Shown here in pieces: positions 25,430-35,184 of a DNA stretch of 64,000 bases; position 1 is the first letter of the stretch, and every line of letters begins with the position of its first letter. This stretch comes from Brevibacillus borstelensis. GTDB taxonomy: Bacteria; Bacillota; Bacilli; Brevibacillales; Brevibacillaceae. The DNA lies in the NCBI RefSeq assembly GCF_003710865.1, contig NZ_RHHO01000056.1:1-64000 (forward strand), in the 5' to 3' direction. The notes under the pieces are model-generated. The model was not told the origin of the DNA, did not search any database, and worked only from the letters and a program-made list of their open reading frames with translations. A program made the translations under genes and the position numbers.

Positions 25430-26536
25430 ATGGATAAAGAGAAACAGGGATTGGGACCAGGTTATTTGACGCTGGAGACAGGTGAAGTATTCGCCGGAAC
25501 GCTGTATGGAGCGCCGCTGGAAGGAATCGGGGAAGTGGTTTTTCATACAGGAATGACAGGGTATCAGGAAGTGATGAGCGACCCGTCCTTCGCCGGTCAG
25601 ATCGTCACGTTTACGTATCCGCTGATCGGCAATTACGGAGTCAACGACAACGATTACGAGGCAGCCAAGCCCGCTTTGGCCGGGATGGTCGTCAGTGAGC
25701 TGTGCATGGAGCCCAGCCACTATCAATCGGTTCGCACACTGGCGGAAACGGCAGAGGATTTCGGCTTTCCGATCCTGGCGGGTATCGATACGCGGACGAT
25801 TACGAAGCGAGTGCGCCAGGACGGGCCGCTGTGGGGAGCCATTTCCGATCAACCCCTGGCAGCGGAAGAAGTAGCCGCACTCAAGACCAAACACATCAAA
25901 AAGTCGCTGGTCGCAGAAGTATCCTGCCAAGAGATAAAACGCTACCCGGGCTCGCAGGAGCATGTGGTGCTGGTCGATTTGGGGATGAAGCAATCGATTC
26001 TGGACGCGCTGCTGGAGCTTGGCTGCCGGGTGACGGCGGTGCCGTTCGACACGCCGTACGCCCAGATTCAAGCGCTGCAGCCGGACGGACTGCTCTTTTC
26101 CAATGGACCCGGCGATCCGGAAGATCTGCATGCCTATTGCAGTGAATGGAGAAAAGCGGCTGAGCAGTATCCGACGCTCGGTATCTGCCTTGGTCATCAG
26201 GTTCTCGCGCTGGCGTTCGGAGGAAAGACGGAGAAACTGAAATACGGCCACCGCGGAGGAAACCATCCGGTCAAGGAGCTTGCGACCGGCAAAGTATACA
26301 TGACCTCGCAAAATCACGGCTATGTCGTAAAGGAAGAGTCGCTGGACAAACGGCTGCTCACGGTTACCTACCGCAATGTAAACGACGGATCGGTAGAGGG
26401 CATTCGCCATCAATTGCTGCCGGTCATGAGCGTCCAGTTCCATCCGGAAGCCCATCCGGGGCCAAGCGACACCTCACATATTTTTCAACAATTCTTGCAG
26501 TCGATGCGTGTAGTGGGAGCGAAGAGATATGCCTAA
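25430..26536 (+). CDS. carA: Carbamoyl-phosphate synthase small (glutaminase) subunit
   Basis: A 368-residue subunit that hydrolyses glutamine and channels ammonia to CarB. The N-terminal domain begins LGPGYLTLETGEVFAGTLYGAP. The class I glutaminase has the nucleophile in LGICLGHQVLALAFGG, and the His-Glu pair in VQFHPEAHPGP. Regulation by an ARG box and linkage to argF mark it as the arginine-specific copy. GAGAGGAG lies upstream of the ATG. It overlaps carB by 8 nt. Confidence 0.97.
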   Translation: MDKEKQGLGPGYLTLETGEVFAGTLYGAPLEGIGEVVFHTGMTGYQEVMSDPSFAGQIVTFTYPLIGNYGVNDNDYEAAKPALAGMVVSELCMEPSHYQSVRTLAETAEDFGFPILAGIDTRTITKRVRQDGPLWGAISDQPLAAEEVAALKTKHIKKSLVAEVSCQEIKRYPGSQEHVVLVDLGMKQSILDALLELGCRVTAVPFDTPYAQIQALQPDGLLFSNGPGDPEDLHAYCSEWRKAAEQYPTLGICLGHQVLALAFGGKTEKLKYGHRGGNHPVKELATGKVYMTSQNHGYVVKEESLDKRLLTVTYRNVNDGSVEGIRHQLLPVMSVQFHPEAHPGPSDTSHIFQQFLQSMRVVGAKRYA

Positions 26537-29500
26537 ATTGCCGCACATTCAAAAAGTGTTAGTCATCGGGTCGGGACCGATCGTGATCGGTCAGGCGGCG
26601 GAGTTTGATTATGCCGGAGCACAGGCCTGCCTTTCCCTGAAGGAAGCGGGGGTCAAGGTCGTGCTTGTGAACAACAACCCGGCCACGATCATGACAGATG
26701 AACAAGTTGCCGACAAAGTCTATTTGGAGCCGCTGACGGTAGAGTCCGTGACAGCAATTATCGCCAAGGAGCGTCCGGACGGCCTTTTGCCAACGCTGGG
26801 CGGTCAGACGGGATTGAACCTAGCCGTGTCCCTGGCGGAAGCGGGCGTATTGGAAAAGTACGATGTAGAGCTGCTGGGAACTCCTTTGGAAGCGATCCAA
26901 AATGGTGAAGACCGCGAGCTGTTCAAGAAGCTGATGCAAAAAATCGGCGAGCCTGTGCCGGAGAGCGCCACTGTCGAATCTGTCGAGGCTGCGGTCGCCT
27001 TTGCCGACTCCATCGGCTATCCCGTTATCGTCCGTCCTGCCTATACGCTGGGTGGAGCGGGCGGCGGCATCGCGGACAGCGAGCAATCCCTCCGGACAGT
27101 AGCGGCAAACGGAATCGCCGCAAGCCCGATCGGTCAGGTGCTGATCGAACGCAGCGTCAAAGGCTGGAAAGAAATCGAATACGAAGTGATGCGGGATGCG
27201 AGCGATACGTGCATCATCGTCTGCAACATGGAAAATCTGGACCCGGTGGGTATCCACACGGGAGACAGCATCGTTGTCGCGCCTTCCCAGACGCTGACCG
27301 ACAGGCAGTACCAGATGCTCCGCAGTGTATCCACCAAGGTGATCCGCTCGCTGGGCGTGGTAGGCGGCTGCAATATCCAGTTCGCCCTCGACCCGAACTC
27401 GGACAGCTACTACCTGATCGAGGTCAACCCGAGAGTGAGCCGCTCCAGTGCGCTCGCATCCAAAGCGACCGGCTATCCGATCGCCCGGATCGCGGCCAAA
27501 CTGGCGCTTGGCTACAATCTCGACGAAGTGTTGAATCCGATTACCGGCTATACGTATGCCAGCTTTGAGCCGACGCTGGACTATATTGTAGTGAAAATCC
27601 CGCGCTGGCCGTTTGACAAATTTCCGCTGGCGGACCGGCAGCTGGGGACCCAGATGAAAGCGACCGGTGAAGTGATGTCGATCGCCCGCAATCTGGAAGC
27701 GGGACTGCTCAAGGCTGTGCGCTCCCTGGAGCAGGGCTGCACGCATCTGAGCCGTCCCGATCTGGCAGCGTGTGATCGGGAGACATTGGTCCAGCTCGTT
27801 CAGGAAGCGACCGATGTGCGGCTGTTTGCACTAGCCGAAGCGATCCGAAAAGGCTTTACGGAAAGCGAGCTGCATGGATTGACAGGGATTGATCCGTTTT
27901 TCCTGCGAAGCCTCGCAAAGATCGTGTCGTTGGAAAAAGAGCTGGCTGCATGCGAAACGCTGACCCCCGAACTGCTGACGGAAGCGAAGCGACGCGGATT
28001 TGCCGACGAGACGATCGCCGGGCTGATCGGCTGCACGGCAGCGGAAGTAAAGCAGCTCAGAGTGCAGTACAACATCAAGCCGACGTATAAAATCGTCGAT
28101 ACCTGCGCCGCAGAGTTCGATGCGCAAACGCCGTACTACTATTCTGATTGGCAGGGTGCCGATGAGGTCGAGGAGCTGACCGGCAAAAAAGTGCTGGTGC
28201 TCGGCTCAGGGCCGATCCGGATCGGACAGGGGATTGAATTTGACTACTGCTCGGTACACGCCGCAAAAGCACTGCAGGCAAAGGGGATCGCGGCCATCGT
28301 CGTCAACAACAACCCGGAGACGGTGAGCACCGATTACGAGACAGCGAACCATCTCTACTTCGAGCCGCTTCACGCGGAAGACGTGCTGCACGTAGCGGAG
28401 CGGGAGCAGGTGGACGGAGTCATGGTGCAGTTCGGCGGACAAACGGCGATCAATCTGGCCGCCAAGCTGGAAGCAGCAGGTTTGACTGTGATGGGAACGA
28501 AGCTCGAAGCGATTGAGCGGGCAGAGGATCGCGAGCTCTTTTACGCCATGCTCAGAGGGCTGGATATTCCGCATATCCCGGGGCAGGGTGTATCCACGCT
28601 GGAGGAAGCGGCTGCAGCAGCGTCTACCGTAGGGTACCCGGTCCTGCTGCGTCCTTCCTACGTCATCGGCGGGCAGGGCATGGTCGTGGCACATGACATC
28701 GATGAGCTGTCCGCCACGATTGAGGGATGGTTGAGCCAGCCAAACAGCCAGGACTTTTTCCCGCTTCTCGTCGACAAATACGTACCGGGCATGGAAGCGG
28801 AAGTAGATGCCGTCTGTGACGGCCAATCGGTATTGATCCCGGGCGTCTACCAGCACGTGGAGAAGGCCGGGATTCACTCAGGCGACAGCGTTGCCCTTTT
28901 CCCGGCACCGTACCTGACTGACGAAGTCAAAGCCACGATCGCACGCTACACCGAAGCCATTGCCCGCGAGATGGGAGCGGTAGGCCTGATCAACATTCAA
29001 TTTGTCATCAGCGGCGATACGGTATACGTGCTGGAGGTAAACCCTCGCGCTTCCCGTACCGTGCCGATTACGAGCAAGGTGACGGGCGTTCCGATGGTCG
29101 AGCTGGCCGTCCGCGCCCAGTTGGGAGAGAAGCTGGCGGAGATGGGGTACAAAGCAGGTCTTTTGCCTGACATTCCGTTTGCCGTAGTGAAAGCGCCTGT
29201 TTTCTCGACCGTAAAGCTGACCGGTGTGGACCCTGCGCTCGGCCCGGAAATGAAGTCGACGGGAGAGGTGCTCGGTCTGGGCCATAGTTTCGCTGAAGCG
29301 GCAGGAAAGGCGTTTGCTTATAAAGACAGCATTTTTTCAAGCTGGCAAGCAGGACAGATTTGCCTGGTATCTTTGGCGGACGGAGACAAAACGGCAGAGG
29401 TGCTGCCTGCGCTGAAGCGATTGCAGGAGCAAGGCGGCGTATTGGCAGGAACGCCAGGAACGGCCGCATGGCTCAAGGAAAACGGCTTGAGCGTCGCTCA

Positions 29501-29765
29501 CGTGATCGGGGATGAGCAGGAGCTTGTGGAGCTGGTTCAGACCGAGGGTGTGGCCTTTGCCCTGATTACGGCGACCAAAGGAAACAGTCGCGGGCGCAGC
29601 GGTTTTGCCCTCCGCAGCCGGGCCGTCCAACAAGGATTACCGTTGTTTACTTCCAGTGAGACATTCGCTTTGTATGTGCAAGCCATTTCGGAGAAAAGAG
29701 GTGACGGGCATGCAGCCTGTGAAGATATTGGATCGCTTTCCAAACGCACAGTGGGCCAAATTTAA
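26529..29765 (+). CDS. carB: Carbamoyl-phosphate synthase large subunit
   Basis: A 1078-residue synthetase, full length. Two homologous ATP-grasp halves start at [22 protein letters not shown] and [22 protein letters not shown]. Each has VNNNP-type loops, [10 protein letters not shown] or [10 protein letters not shown], and ENxNPR-like catalytic ends ([25 protein letters not shown]). The C-terminal ~130 residues form the allosteric MGS-like domain. It makes carbamoyl phosphate for ArgF. The end of the gene overlaps argF by 56 nt, a longer overlap than usual, suggesting tight translational coupling. Confidence 0.98.
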   Translation: MPKLPHIQKVLVIGSGPIVIGQAAEFDYAGAQACLSLKEAGVKVVLVNNNPATIMTDEQVADKVYLEPLTVESVTAIIAKERPDGLLPTLGGQTGLNLAVSLAEAGVLEKYDVELLGTPLEAIQNGEDRELFKKLMQKIGEPVPESATVESVEAAVAFADSIGYPVIVRPAYTLGGAGGGIADSEQSLRTVAANGIAASPIGQVLIERSVKGWKEIEYEVMRDASDTCIIVCNMENLDPVGIHTGDSIVVAPSQTLTDRQYQMLRSVSTKVIRSLGVVGGCNIQFALDPNSDSYYLIEVNPRVSRSSALASKATGYPIARIAAKLALGYNLDEVLNPITGYTYASFEPTLDYIVVKIPRWPFDKFPLADRQLGTQMKATGEVMSIARNLEAGLLKAVRSLEQGCTHLSRPDLAACDRETLVQLVQEATDVRLFALAEAIRKGFTESELHGLTGIDPFFLRSLAKIVSLEKELAACETLTPELLTEAKRRGFADETIAGLIGCTAAEVKQLRVQYNIKPTYKIVDTCAAEFDAQTPYYYSDWQGADEVEELTGKKVLVLGSGPIRIGQGIEFDYCSVHAAKALQAKGIAAIVVNNNPETVSTDYETANHLYFEPLHAEDVLHVAEREQVDGVMVQFGGQTAINLAAKLEAAGLTVMGTKLEAIERAEDRELFYAMLRGLDIPHIPGQGVSTLEEAAAAASTVGYPVLLRPSYVIGGQGMVVAHDIDELSATIEGWLSQPNSQDFFPLLVDKYVPGMEAEVDAVCDGQSVLIPGVYQHVEKAGIHSGDSVALFPAPYLTDEVKATIARYTEAIAREMGAVGLINIQFVISGDTVYVLEVNPRASRTVPITSKVTGVPMVELAVRAQLGEKLAEMGYKAGLLPDIPFAVVKAPVFSTVKLTGVDPALGPEMKSTGEVLGLGHSFAEAAGKAFAYKDSIFSSWQAGQICLVSLADGDKTAEVLPALKRLQEQGGVLAGTPGTAAWLKENGLSVAHVIGDEQELVELVQTEGVAFALITATKGNSRGRSGFALRSRAVQQGLPLFTSSETFALYVQAISEKRGDGHAACEDIGSLSKRTVGQI

Positions 29766-30681
29766 GGGGAAAGACCTTTTGCGGGTCGATGAATTCAGTG
29801 GAGAAGAGCTGATGCAGCTTTTGGAGCTGGCGGCTCACATCAAAAAGCTGCAGAAGAACGGTCAGCCGTACCAGCCCCTGCAAGGGAAAACGCTGGGAAT
29901 GATTTTTGACAAGTCATCCACCCGCACCCGCGTTTCCTTTGAAGTCGGCATGTACCAGCTCGGCGGCATGGCGATGTTTTTGAGCGGCAAAGAACTGCAG
30001 CTCGGACGGGGGGAGCCGATCAGCGATACGGCGAAAGTCATGTCGCGCTATGTTGACGCGATCATGATTCGGACGTTTTCCCATGCCGGTGTGGAGGAAT
30101 TGGCGGAGCACGCCTCGATCCCGATCATCAACGGACTCACGGATGACTTCCACCCGTGTCAGGCATTGGCCGACATGCTCACGATCTGGGAGCACAAGGG
30201 CAAGCTGAAGGGGATCAAGCTGGCCTACGTAGGAGACGGAAACAACGTGGCCAATTCGCTCGTGCTGGCGGCTGTGCTGCTGGGTATGGACGTTCGCGTC
30301 GCCACGCCGCCGGGATATGAAATGAATGCGGCCATCGTCGAGCAGGCAAAAGGATATGCGCAGGCAAACGGTGGAAAGCTGCTCGTGACCCACGATCCCG
30401 TCGAGGCAGTCAAAGACGCTGATGCCGTGTACACCGATGTCTGGACCAGCATGGGCTTCGAGGCGGAAAACGAGCAGCGGCTGCAAGCGTTCGCTGCTTA
30501 TCAGGTGAACGAAAAGCTGGTCAGCCACGCCAGCCCGGAATACCTCTTTCTGCACTGCCTGCCTGCTCACAGAGGGGAAGAAGTATCTGCCGGCGTGATC
30601 GACGGTGCAAACTCCGTCGTCTTTGATCAGGCGGAAAACAGGCTGCATGCGCAGAAAGCAGTGTTGGCTGCTGTTGTGTGA
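29710..30681 (+). CDS. argF: Ornithine carbamoyltransferase
   Basis: A 323-residue enzyme that joins ornithine and carbamoyl phosphate to citrulline. The carbamoyl-phosphate site is [22 protein letters not shown] follows, and the ornithine loop is [15 protein letters not shown] 29710 has AGAGGTGA upstream inside carB and gives a normal-length protein. A GTG 9 nt upstream is a possible alternative. It is last in carA-carB-argF. No clear terminator follows before the promoter at 30714. Confidence 0.96.
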   Translation: MQPVKILDRFPNAQWAKFKGKDLLRVDEFSGEELMQLLELAAHIKKLQKNGQPYQPLQGKTLGMIFDKSSTRTRVSFEVGMYQLGGMAMFLSGKELQLGRGEPISDTAKVMSRYVDAIMIRTFSHAGVEELAEHASIPIINGLTDDFHPCQALADMLTIWEHKGKLKGIKLAYVGDGNNVANSLVLAAVLLGMDVRVATPPGYEMNAAIVEQAKGYAQANGGKLLVTHDPVEAVKDADAVYTDVWTSMGFEAENEQRLQAFAAYQVNEKLVSHASPEYLFLHCLPAHRGEEVSAGVIDGANSVVFDQAENRLHAQKAVLAAVV

Positions 30682-30713
30682 ATATAGTTCTAGGTACAAA
30701 TTCCTATTTATAA

Positions 30714-30742
30714 TTGAAGCTTATAGACTATGAATCTATTAT
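30714..30742 (+). promoter_or_regulatory. Sigma-A promoter of the 25-residue peptide gene
   Basis: TTGAAG (30714-30719), 17 nt, TATTAT (30737-30742). The transcript would begin near 30749, about 210 nt before the peptide start, leaving a long leader that holds the tandem RNA elements. Confidence 0.7.
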
Positions 30743-30793
30743 TGCCGAATTTTGTCACTTATGTGTAAAATATAGGCATGAAAGCGCGAAGAA

Positions 30794-30840
30794 GTACAGA
30801 CTGTATCTGGTCGCTTGGTCTGTATGGAGCCAGTAGCGAA
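30794..30840 (+). ncRNA. Candidate structured leader RNA, copy 1
   Basis: Stem TACAGAC/GTCTGTA (30795-30801 with 30818-30824) encloses the 16-nt loop TGTATCTGGTCGCTTG. Loop TCGCT (30811-30815) can pair with AGCGA (30835-30839) downstream to form an H-type pseudoknot. A strong 8-bp hairpin, CTTTTCCC/GGGAAAAG (30846-30863), separates it from copy 2. It matches no riboswitch class I could recall. Confidence 0.6.
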
Positions 30841-30870
30841 TCCGCCTTTTCCCTCGGGAAAAGGGAAGCT

Positions 30871-30921
30871 GTACAGGCTGTATTTGGTCGCTTGGCCTGT
30901 ACGTTAGAGCTAAGTAGCGAA
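30871..30921 (+). ncRNA. Candidate structured leader RNA, copy 2
   Basis: Stem GTACAGGC/GCCTGTAC (30871-30878 with 30895-30902) and loop TGTATTTGGTCGCTTG, differing from copy 1 at one loop base. The stem shows A-T to G-C covariation and a G-T to G-C change at the base. Loop TCGCT (30888-30892) faces AGCGA at 30916-30920. CTCC (30931-30934) could pair with the GGAG of the following ribosome site. Confidence 0.6.
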
Positions 30922-30960
30922 ACTAGCTTTCTCCACTATTTATTTAAGGAGGGGAATGGC

Positions 30961-31038
30961 ATGAAAAAATGGTTTGGAGCACTTCTGTTGGTAGCAGGTA
31001 TCGTTGCTGCAACTTCTGCTAACTGGTACGTTGGCTAA
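30961..31038 (+). CDS. 25-residue hydrophobic peptide, unknown (possible exported signal peptide)
   Basis: A 25-codon gene with an excellent ribosome site (AAGGAGGGG, 6 nt before ATG). It starts MKKWFGALLLVAGIV, a basic head and hydrophobic core, and ends AATSANWYVG. It could be a single-pass membrane peptide. Alternatively, signal peptidase might cut after TSA and release NWYVG, in the manner of Phr pre-peptides; this is inference. It has its own promoter, a 210-nt structured leader and its own terminator, so it appears to be a deliberate monocistronic gene. No Rap/NPR receptor gene is nearby. Confidence 0.65.
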   Translation: MKKWFGALLLVAGIVAATSANWYVG

Positions 31039-31052
31039 AGGTAGGAAAACTA

Positions 31053-31087
31053 GAGAAACACCGCTTGTTCAAAGTGGTGTTTTTCAT
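31053..31087 (+). terminator. Terminator after the 25-residue peptide gene
   Basis: AAACACCGCTT pairs with AAAGTGGTGTTT (one G-T), followed by TTC and further Ts. Confidence 0.75.
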
Positions 31088-31110
31088 TGCTTTTTCGGAG
31101 GTAACGAAAC

Positions 31111-31662
31111 ATGCTGCTTGACGTGATAGCCTTCTCGTTTTTAATCGCTTTCCTCAGGGGCGGACGGGTGAAGAGCATTCCTACCTTTAACGGATTGGCC
31201 TTTCTGGTGATTTGTATTTTGCTCCAGATTACATCAGGCTTTTTCCCGTCGATTGGTGGAATATTTGTATCCGTTGCCTATCTGGCACTGCTGCTCTTTT
31301 TTTACTTCAACAGGGAGCATGAAGACATCAGGATTTTTATGATCGGGTGGTTTTTGAACGCGCTGGTCATCTGGCTGAATGGAGGGCGCATGCCTGTCGA
31401 TATCGAGCAGGCAAAACAGCTTCCTTACCCGATAGAGCCTTTGTTGAATGGCACGGATTTCAAGCACTCGCTTTTGACGGATCAAACGGTGTTCCCTTTC
31501 CTTGCAGATATTATGCATATGCCGTTCCCTATTCCGAGGCTGATCAGTATTGGCGACCTGTTTATTATGTTGGGGACGTTCCTTCTTGTTCAGCGCATTA
31601 CAAACAAGCCTATCTCTTTAATACGATTGCGCGAAGGTAAAAATTATGCAGAAAAATATTGA
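31111..31662 (+). CDS. DUF5317-like membrane protein
   Basis: A 183-residue integral membrane protein with about five hydrophobic helices. It starts MLLDVIAFSFLIAFLRGGRV and has a conserved-looking NGGRMPVDIEQA, MPFPIPRLISIGDLFIMLG region typical of DUF5317, a family of unknown function. CGGAGG lies 10 nt before the ATG. It overlaps the following HD-GYP gene by 17 nt, implying coupled expression, so it may act with that protein in signalling. The family name is from memory of motifs. Confidence 0.7.
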   Translation: MLLDVIAFSFLIAFLRGGRVKSIPTFNGLAFLVICILLQITSGFFPSIGGIFVSVAYLALLLFFYFNREHEDIRIFMIGWFLNALVIWLNGGRMPVDIEQAKQLPYPIEPLLNGTDFKHSLLTDQTVFPFLADIMHMPFPIPRLISIGDLFIMLGTFLLVQRITNKPISLIRLREGKNYAEKY

Positions 31663-32974
31663 CCTCACCCGTTTTTTCAAACATCTGTTTATTCAGTTTT
31701 TTCTCCCTCTTGCAGCGATCGCCGTATTTGTTTCGGTGCTGCCGGATTGGGAGCCACGCAATCACTGGAGCGTCTTGTTCATCTTTACGCTTTTGACCAT
31801 CGTAGGGGCTTTTGCCCCTATTAGCACATTTAACGCGAGACTGACTGTCAATAATGCATTGTTTTTTTCGGGAATTCTCTTGTATGGCACATGGGTTGCG
31901 GTCTGGGCCGCAGTCGTTGAATTATTGATTGTGACCGTACTGAGCCGTTCTTCCTTGAAGAAGGCCATGTTTAACTGCGGGCAAATCCTGCTGACTCTCT
32001 GGCTGGTAGGATTTTTACATCATGCCGCCGACTCGGCCGGTATCCCGTGGATGTTTTCGGACCTGTTGCTGATTCTTGTTTATTGGTTTGTCAACACGTC
32101 ACTGGTGGCTTCGGGAATCTCCTATTTCTTTCATGTAAAGTGGCTGGACACCTTTGCGAGCATGGTCAAAGGTGGGTCAAACACGTACATTATGCTCATG
32201 ATTATCGGCGGTATTGGAGCCAGGCTGGTAGCACAATACGGATGGCTTTCGCTCATTCCGTTGCTGGCTGCGTTTATCTCCTTGAATATTGTATTCCGCC
32301 AATATTTTCGCAACATTAACAAGCTCCAACAAAAAATGGACGAAATCCAAACCTTTAACCACAGCTTTCTGACGACAATGGCAGCTTCGATCGATGCCCG
32401 TGACCACTACACGAGCGGCCATTCGCAGCGTGTGGCCCACTGGGGACGGGAAATTGCGCGTGCTATCGGGATGCCACCGGATAAAGTGGATGAAGTCTAT
32501 TTTGGCGGCATCTTGCATGACATCGGAAAAATCGGTATCGAGGATCACATTCTCAATAAAAAAGGAAAATTAACACCGGAAGAGTACGACAAGATCAAGC
32601 AGCATACGGTGATTGGATATGAAATTATCTTGCAGGCAGGGATGTTTCACGAACTGCTGCCCGCCATTCGCTCCCACCACGAACGGATCGACGGGAAGGG
32701 CTACCCGGATGGCTTGAAGGGGGACGAGATCCCGCTGATGGCCCGTATTTTGGCCATCTCCGACGCATTTGACGCCATGGTTGCGGATCGTCCCTACCGG
32801 AAAGGACTCCCGGTCGAAGACGCACTTCAGGAGATCAGGAAAGGGGCAGGGACACAGTTTGATGCAGAACTGGCCTACCAATTCATTCGCGTGGTCAGTC
32901 AGTTGTCCCGGGAAGAGCTTGAAAAAATAATCCAGCAAGATAACCAAACGCAGTTACAGGAGGTGCTTCAGTAA
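31646..32974 (+). CDS. Membrane HD-GYP phosphohydrolase
   Basis: A 442-residue protein. The N-terminal ~220 residues have about seven transmembrane segments, forming a sensory membrane domain. The C-terminal HD-GYP domain has SIDARDHYTSGHSQRVAHWG, LHDIGKIGIEDHILNKKGKL, HTVIGYEIIL, SHHERIDGKGYPDG and ISDAFDAMVADRPYRKG, all metal residues intact. It is a probable c-di-GMP phosphodiesterase responding to a membrane or outside signal. It overlaps the DUF5317 gene by 17 nt. Together with the 12.2-kb gene, the window has two HD-GYP proteins, and no GGDEF cyclase. Confidence 0.88.
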   Translation: MQKNIDLTRFFKHLFIQFFLPLAAIAVFVSVLPDWEPRNHWSVLFIFTLLTIVGAFAPISTFNARLTVNNALFFSGILLYGTWVAVWAAVVELLIVTVLSRSSLKKAMFNCGQILLTLWLVGFLHHAADSAGIPWMFSDLLLILVYWFVNTSLVASGISYFFHVKWLDTFASMVKGGSNTYIMLMIIGGIGARLVAQYGWLSLIPLLAAFISLNIVFRQYFRNINKLQQKMDEIQTFNHSFLTTMAASIDARDHYTSGHSQRVAHWGREIARAIGMPPDKVDEVYFGGILHDIGKIGIEDHILNKKGKLTPEEYDKIKQHTVIGYEIILQAGMFHELLPAIRSHHERIDGKGYPDGLKGDEIPLMARILAISDAFDAMVADRPYRKGLPVEDALQEIRKGAGTQFDAELAYQFIRVVSQLSREELEKIIQQDNQTQLQEVLQ

Positions 32975-33000
32975 GAACACCTCGCTGTAACTGTTTTTAT
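32950..33000 (+). terminator. Terminator overlapping the end of the HD-GYP gene
   Basis: CAGTTACAG (32951-32959, inside the last codons) pairs with CTGTAACTG (32985-32993); GGTG/CACC extends the stem. TTTTTATTTT follows. Confidence 0.8.
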
Positions 33001-33026
33001 TTTCCCGCGTTGCCATCCGGTAACGG

Positions 33027-33578
33027 TCAGCCGGCAAGCTCGTTCCAGATTCGTTTGATCGTCCACACGCCTTCCTGGCAAGAAATCCGGTAGACGTCCG
33101 GGTTGGTCAGGGCTTCCCAGTCGGCAAAGCCGTATGTATCGTCGAGCTGCTTCAGGAGGAGGGCCATCAGACAGCCATGGGTGACCAGTACGGTATGAGA
33201 GAAGGGAGCGGAAAGCGCATCACGGAGCAAGGATAACCCGCGATTCATGGCTTCCTGGCTGCTTTCACCGCCTTCGTAGCACAGCGTCAGATCAGAAAAC
33301 GTGTCTCGCAGGCGCTCGTACCAGTCAGGCATCGAATATGCGGAAAGGACTCTCTCTTCGAGCCGGCTGTCAGTCTCGATCTCCAGTCCGAAATGCCGGG
33401 CAAGCGGCTCCGCAGTAGCTTGTGCACGCAAATAAGGACTTGCGATGATCCGTTCAACCGGTATGTCCGTAAAAAAGGCAGCCAGCGCGGCAGCTTGCTG
33501 GCAGCCCAAAGGCGTGAGTGCCGCGTCAGGGTCCTGGCCCTCTGCTTTACAGTGTCTGACGAGGTAAAAATGTTTCAT
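33027..33578 (-). CDS. Histidine phosphatase family protein (phosphoglycerate-mutase-like)
   Basis: A 183-residue cytosolic enzyme. The catalytic motif is YLVRHCKAE, the RHG motif with Cys in place of Gly (R-H-C), a variation seen in some broad-specificity phosphatases. The second catalytic His is in VLVTHGCLMALLL, and the Arg and Glu positions (SPYLRAQATAEPL; LEERVLSAYSM) are present. GGGAGG precedes ATG 33578; a much longer open frame upstream has no support. Substrate is unknown. Confidence 0.9.
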   Translation of the reverse strand: MKHFYLVRHCKAEGQDPDAALTPLGCQQAAALAAFFTDIPVERIIASPYLRAQATAEPLARHFGLEIETDSRLEERVLSAYSMPDWYERLRDTFSDLTLCYEGGESSQEAMNRGLSLLRDALSAPFSHTVLVTHGCLMALLLKQLDDTYGFADWEALTNPDVYRISCQEGVWTIKRIWNELAG

Positions 33579-33719
33579 AGAGAAACCTCCCGTTGCGAGT
33601 GAAGTGGACAAAAGCGCAAAGCCGAGTGTAAAAAAGCTTGGACAAGAACATGTGTTTTCTAGATAATAGTGGGAATGGAAAATTCTTTTCCCCGAATCCA
33701 AACAGGAGTGTGAAAGTTG

Positions 33720-34151
33720 ATGATTCCTACCTACCAGGACGCCGACATTATTTTGAAGCTGTACCAGCAGTACGAATCGGAGCGAATGCAAGAAGCGAAA
33801 AAGTGGTTCTCCCATACGATCGCAAATAAAGAATGGAGCTACGATACGTTCATCGGGCGCTATCCCCGCGGGAGCGAGGAATTTGCCCGTTTTGTCACGC
33901 TGTATGGCTTTTTCGAGATGATCGGTGTTCTCCACAAAAATGGTCTCGTCCACCCCGATCTGCTGTTTGACATGTGGTATATCAACGGTTTTTATGTGCC
34001 GATGTACCCGATCATCGCAGGGTGGAGAGCGGAGGGCGATATTCACATAGCTGAAAATTTCGAGCGCCTGGCCGCAGCCGAGCTGGCATGGATCAGAGAG
34101 CACAAGGGAGAGGAATACGTCCCGCAGGTTCCATACAAAATTCATGCATAA
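33720..34151 (+). CDS. Unknown protein, DUF4760-like
   Basis: A 143-residue soluble helical protein. The ARFVTLYGFFEMIGVLHKNGLVHPDLLFDMW segment resembles the DUF4760 pattern (helix, hydrophobic helix, then a long-lived Trp/Tyr-rich core). No catalytic motif is visible. It starts at ATG 33720 or at the preceding TTG 33717; AGGAG is 8 nt before the TTG and 11 nt before the ATG. It is convergent with vanW, 14 nt apart. Function unknown. Confidence 0.6.
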   Translation: MIPTYQDADIILKLYQQYESERMQEAKKWFSHTIANKEWSYDTFIGRYPRGSEEFARFVTLYGFFEMIGVLHKNGLVHPDLLFDMWYINGFYVPMYPIIAGWRAEGDIHIAENFERLAAAELAWIREHKGEEYVPQVPYKIHA

Positions 34152-34165
34152 CGATGTTGAAACAA

Positions 34166-34996
34166 TTAACCGGAATAGTCTGGACCAGTTGGCGGAACCT
34201 CCTCCAGGGTGTATTTGACCTCGGAAAAGTTGCGGATCGCCAGTTCTTCTCTGGTCCGCTTTCCGGTTTTTTTGTCGATCACGAGCCTCCAGATTTCATT
34301 GCGTCTGTAATTTTTTCCACCCCGGCGCATAAACTTGTGATTCCGCTCTTCGAGATGATAGGAGAGCGGCCACTCGCGATCTGTGTAAATCGCTCCCTTG
34401 AGATGCTTATCTGTCAGATTGACGCGCAATTGAAAGGTTTGCTTTGTCGGGTTGTAGAGGCGAAGATCGACATAGTTGTAAAAAACGCTGGCACCGCTGC
34501 CAAAAGGCAGGACGCGCTGATCGTCCGGAAAAGGATCAAACTGATGGTGGTGCCGTTCCGCAATCTCGAGCGGCGTGTGAAGCGCCATCCAGAAGAGCAG
34601 GTTGGCAAGCTGGCACAGGCCGCCGCCAACACCTGTTCGCACCTCTCCTTGTGACAAAAGCAGTCCTTCCACGTAGCCTTTTTCCTTTGTCGTCTTGCCT
34701 ACCCGGTTCCAGAAGGAGAAGGTTTCCCCGGGCCTGATCAGCAGTCCGTCAATGGACGGAATCGCAATCCGCAAATTGATGATTTTGTTTTCCTGCAGAT
34801 GTGGATCGGAGCTTCCCAGCTTTCTCCGAAGCAAGGACTGATGCTTTTTGCACGTGAATGAAAAAGAGGGGGCTTGCTGCTGGCGGGCAAAGCGAACCCC
34901 GGAAACGCGGTCAGACAGCATTCGGCCAATTCTCTTTTGGCTGACCCGCAGGTGATAGAACAAGGGATGAAGGCGAGACAGTGTCAGGGAAGTCAC
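34166..34996 (-). CDS. vanW: VanW family protein
   Basis: A 276-residue protein of the VanW family, named from vancomycin-resistance clusters but widespread and of unknown biochemical role. The core is clear: NLRIAIPSIDGLLIRPGETFSFWNRVG, then GGGLCQLANLLFWMALHTPLEI and ERHHHQFDPFPD. It starts at GTG; the ribosome site (AAAGGA) is close, so the start is uncertain. No van ligase or dehydrogenase genes are nearby, so a resistance role is not implied. No signal peptide is evident. Confidence 0.85.
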   Translation of the reverse strand: MTSLTLSRLHPLFYHLRVSQKRIGRMLSDRVSGVRFARQQQAPSFSFTCKKHQSLLRRKLGSSDPHLQENKIINLRIAIPSIDGLLIRPGETFSFWNRVGKTTKEKGYVEGLLLSQGEVRTGVGGGLCQLANLLFWMALHTPLEIAERHHHQFDPFPDDQRVLPFGSGASVFYNYVDLRLYNPTKQTFQLRVNLTDKHLKGAIYTDREWPLSYHLEERNHKFMRRGGKNYRRNEIWRLVIDKKTGKRTREELAIRNFSEVKYTLEEVPPTGPDYSG

Positions 34997-35184
34997 ATCC
35001 TTTACTCAAGAGATAGTCAAAGCGAGAAGGCAGGAGAGCAGGTAAATCCATTGCCAGCTTCAAACAGGCACCGCTTAGCGGGGCGCGGCGGGAGAGGCAT
35101 GCGTTCAAACATCGGAAGCCGGTCAATTCAGAATCGTCTGATATGATCATACACGAGTGATTCACATTTTAAAAATGAACAGAT

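Noticed and set aside
30794-30921. c-di-GMP riboswitch (HD-GYP neighbour)
   Set aside because: Neither the GEMM-I tetraloop/receptor core nor the GEMM-II pattern is present in either copy.
34166-34996. Vancomycin-resistance gene
   Set aside because: vanW alone confers no resistance; no vanH, vanA/B or vanX genes are present.
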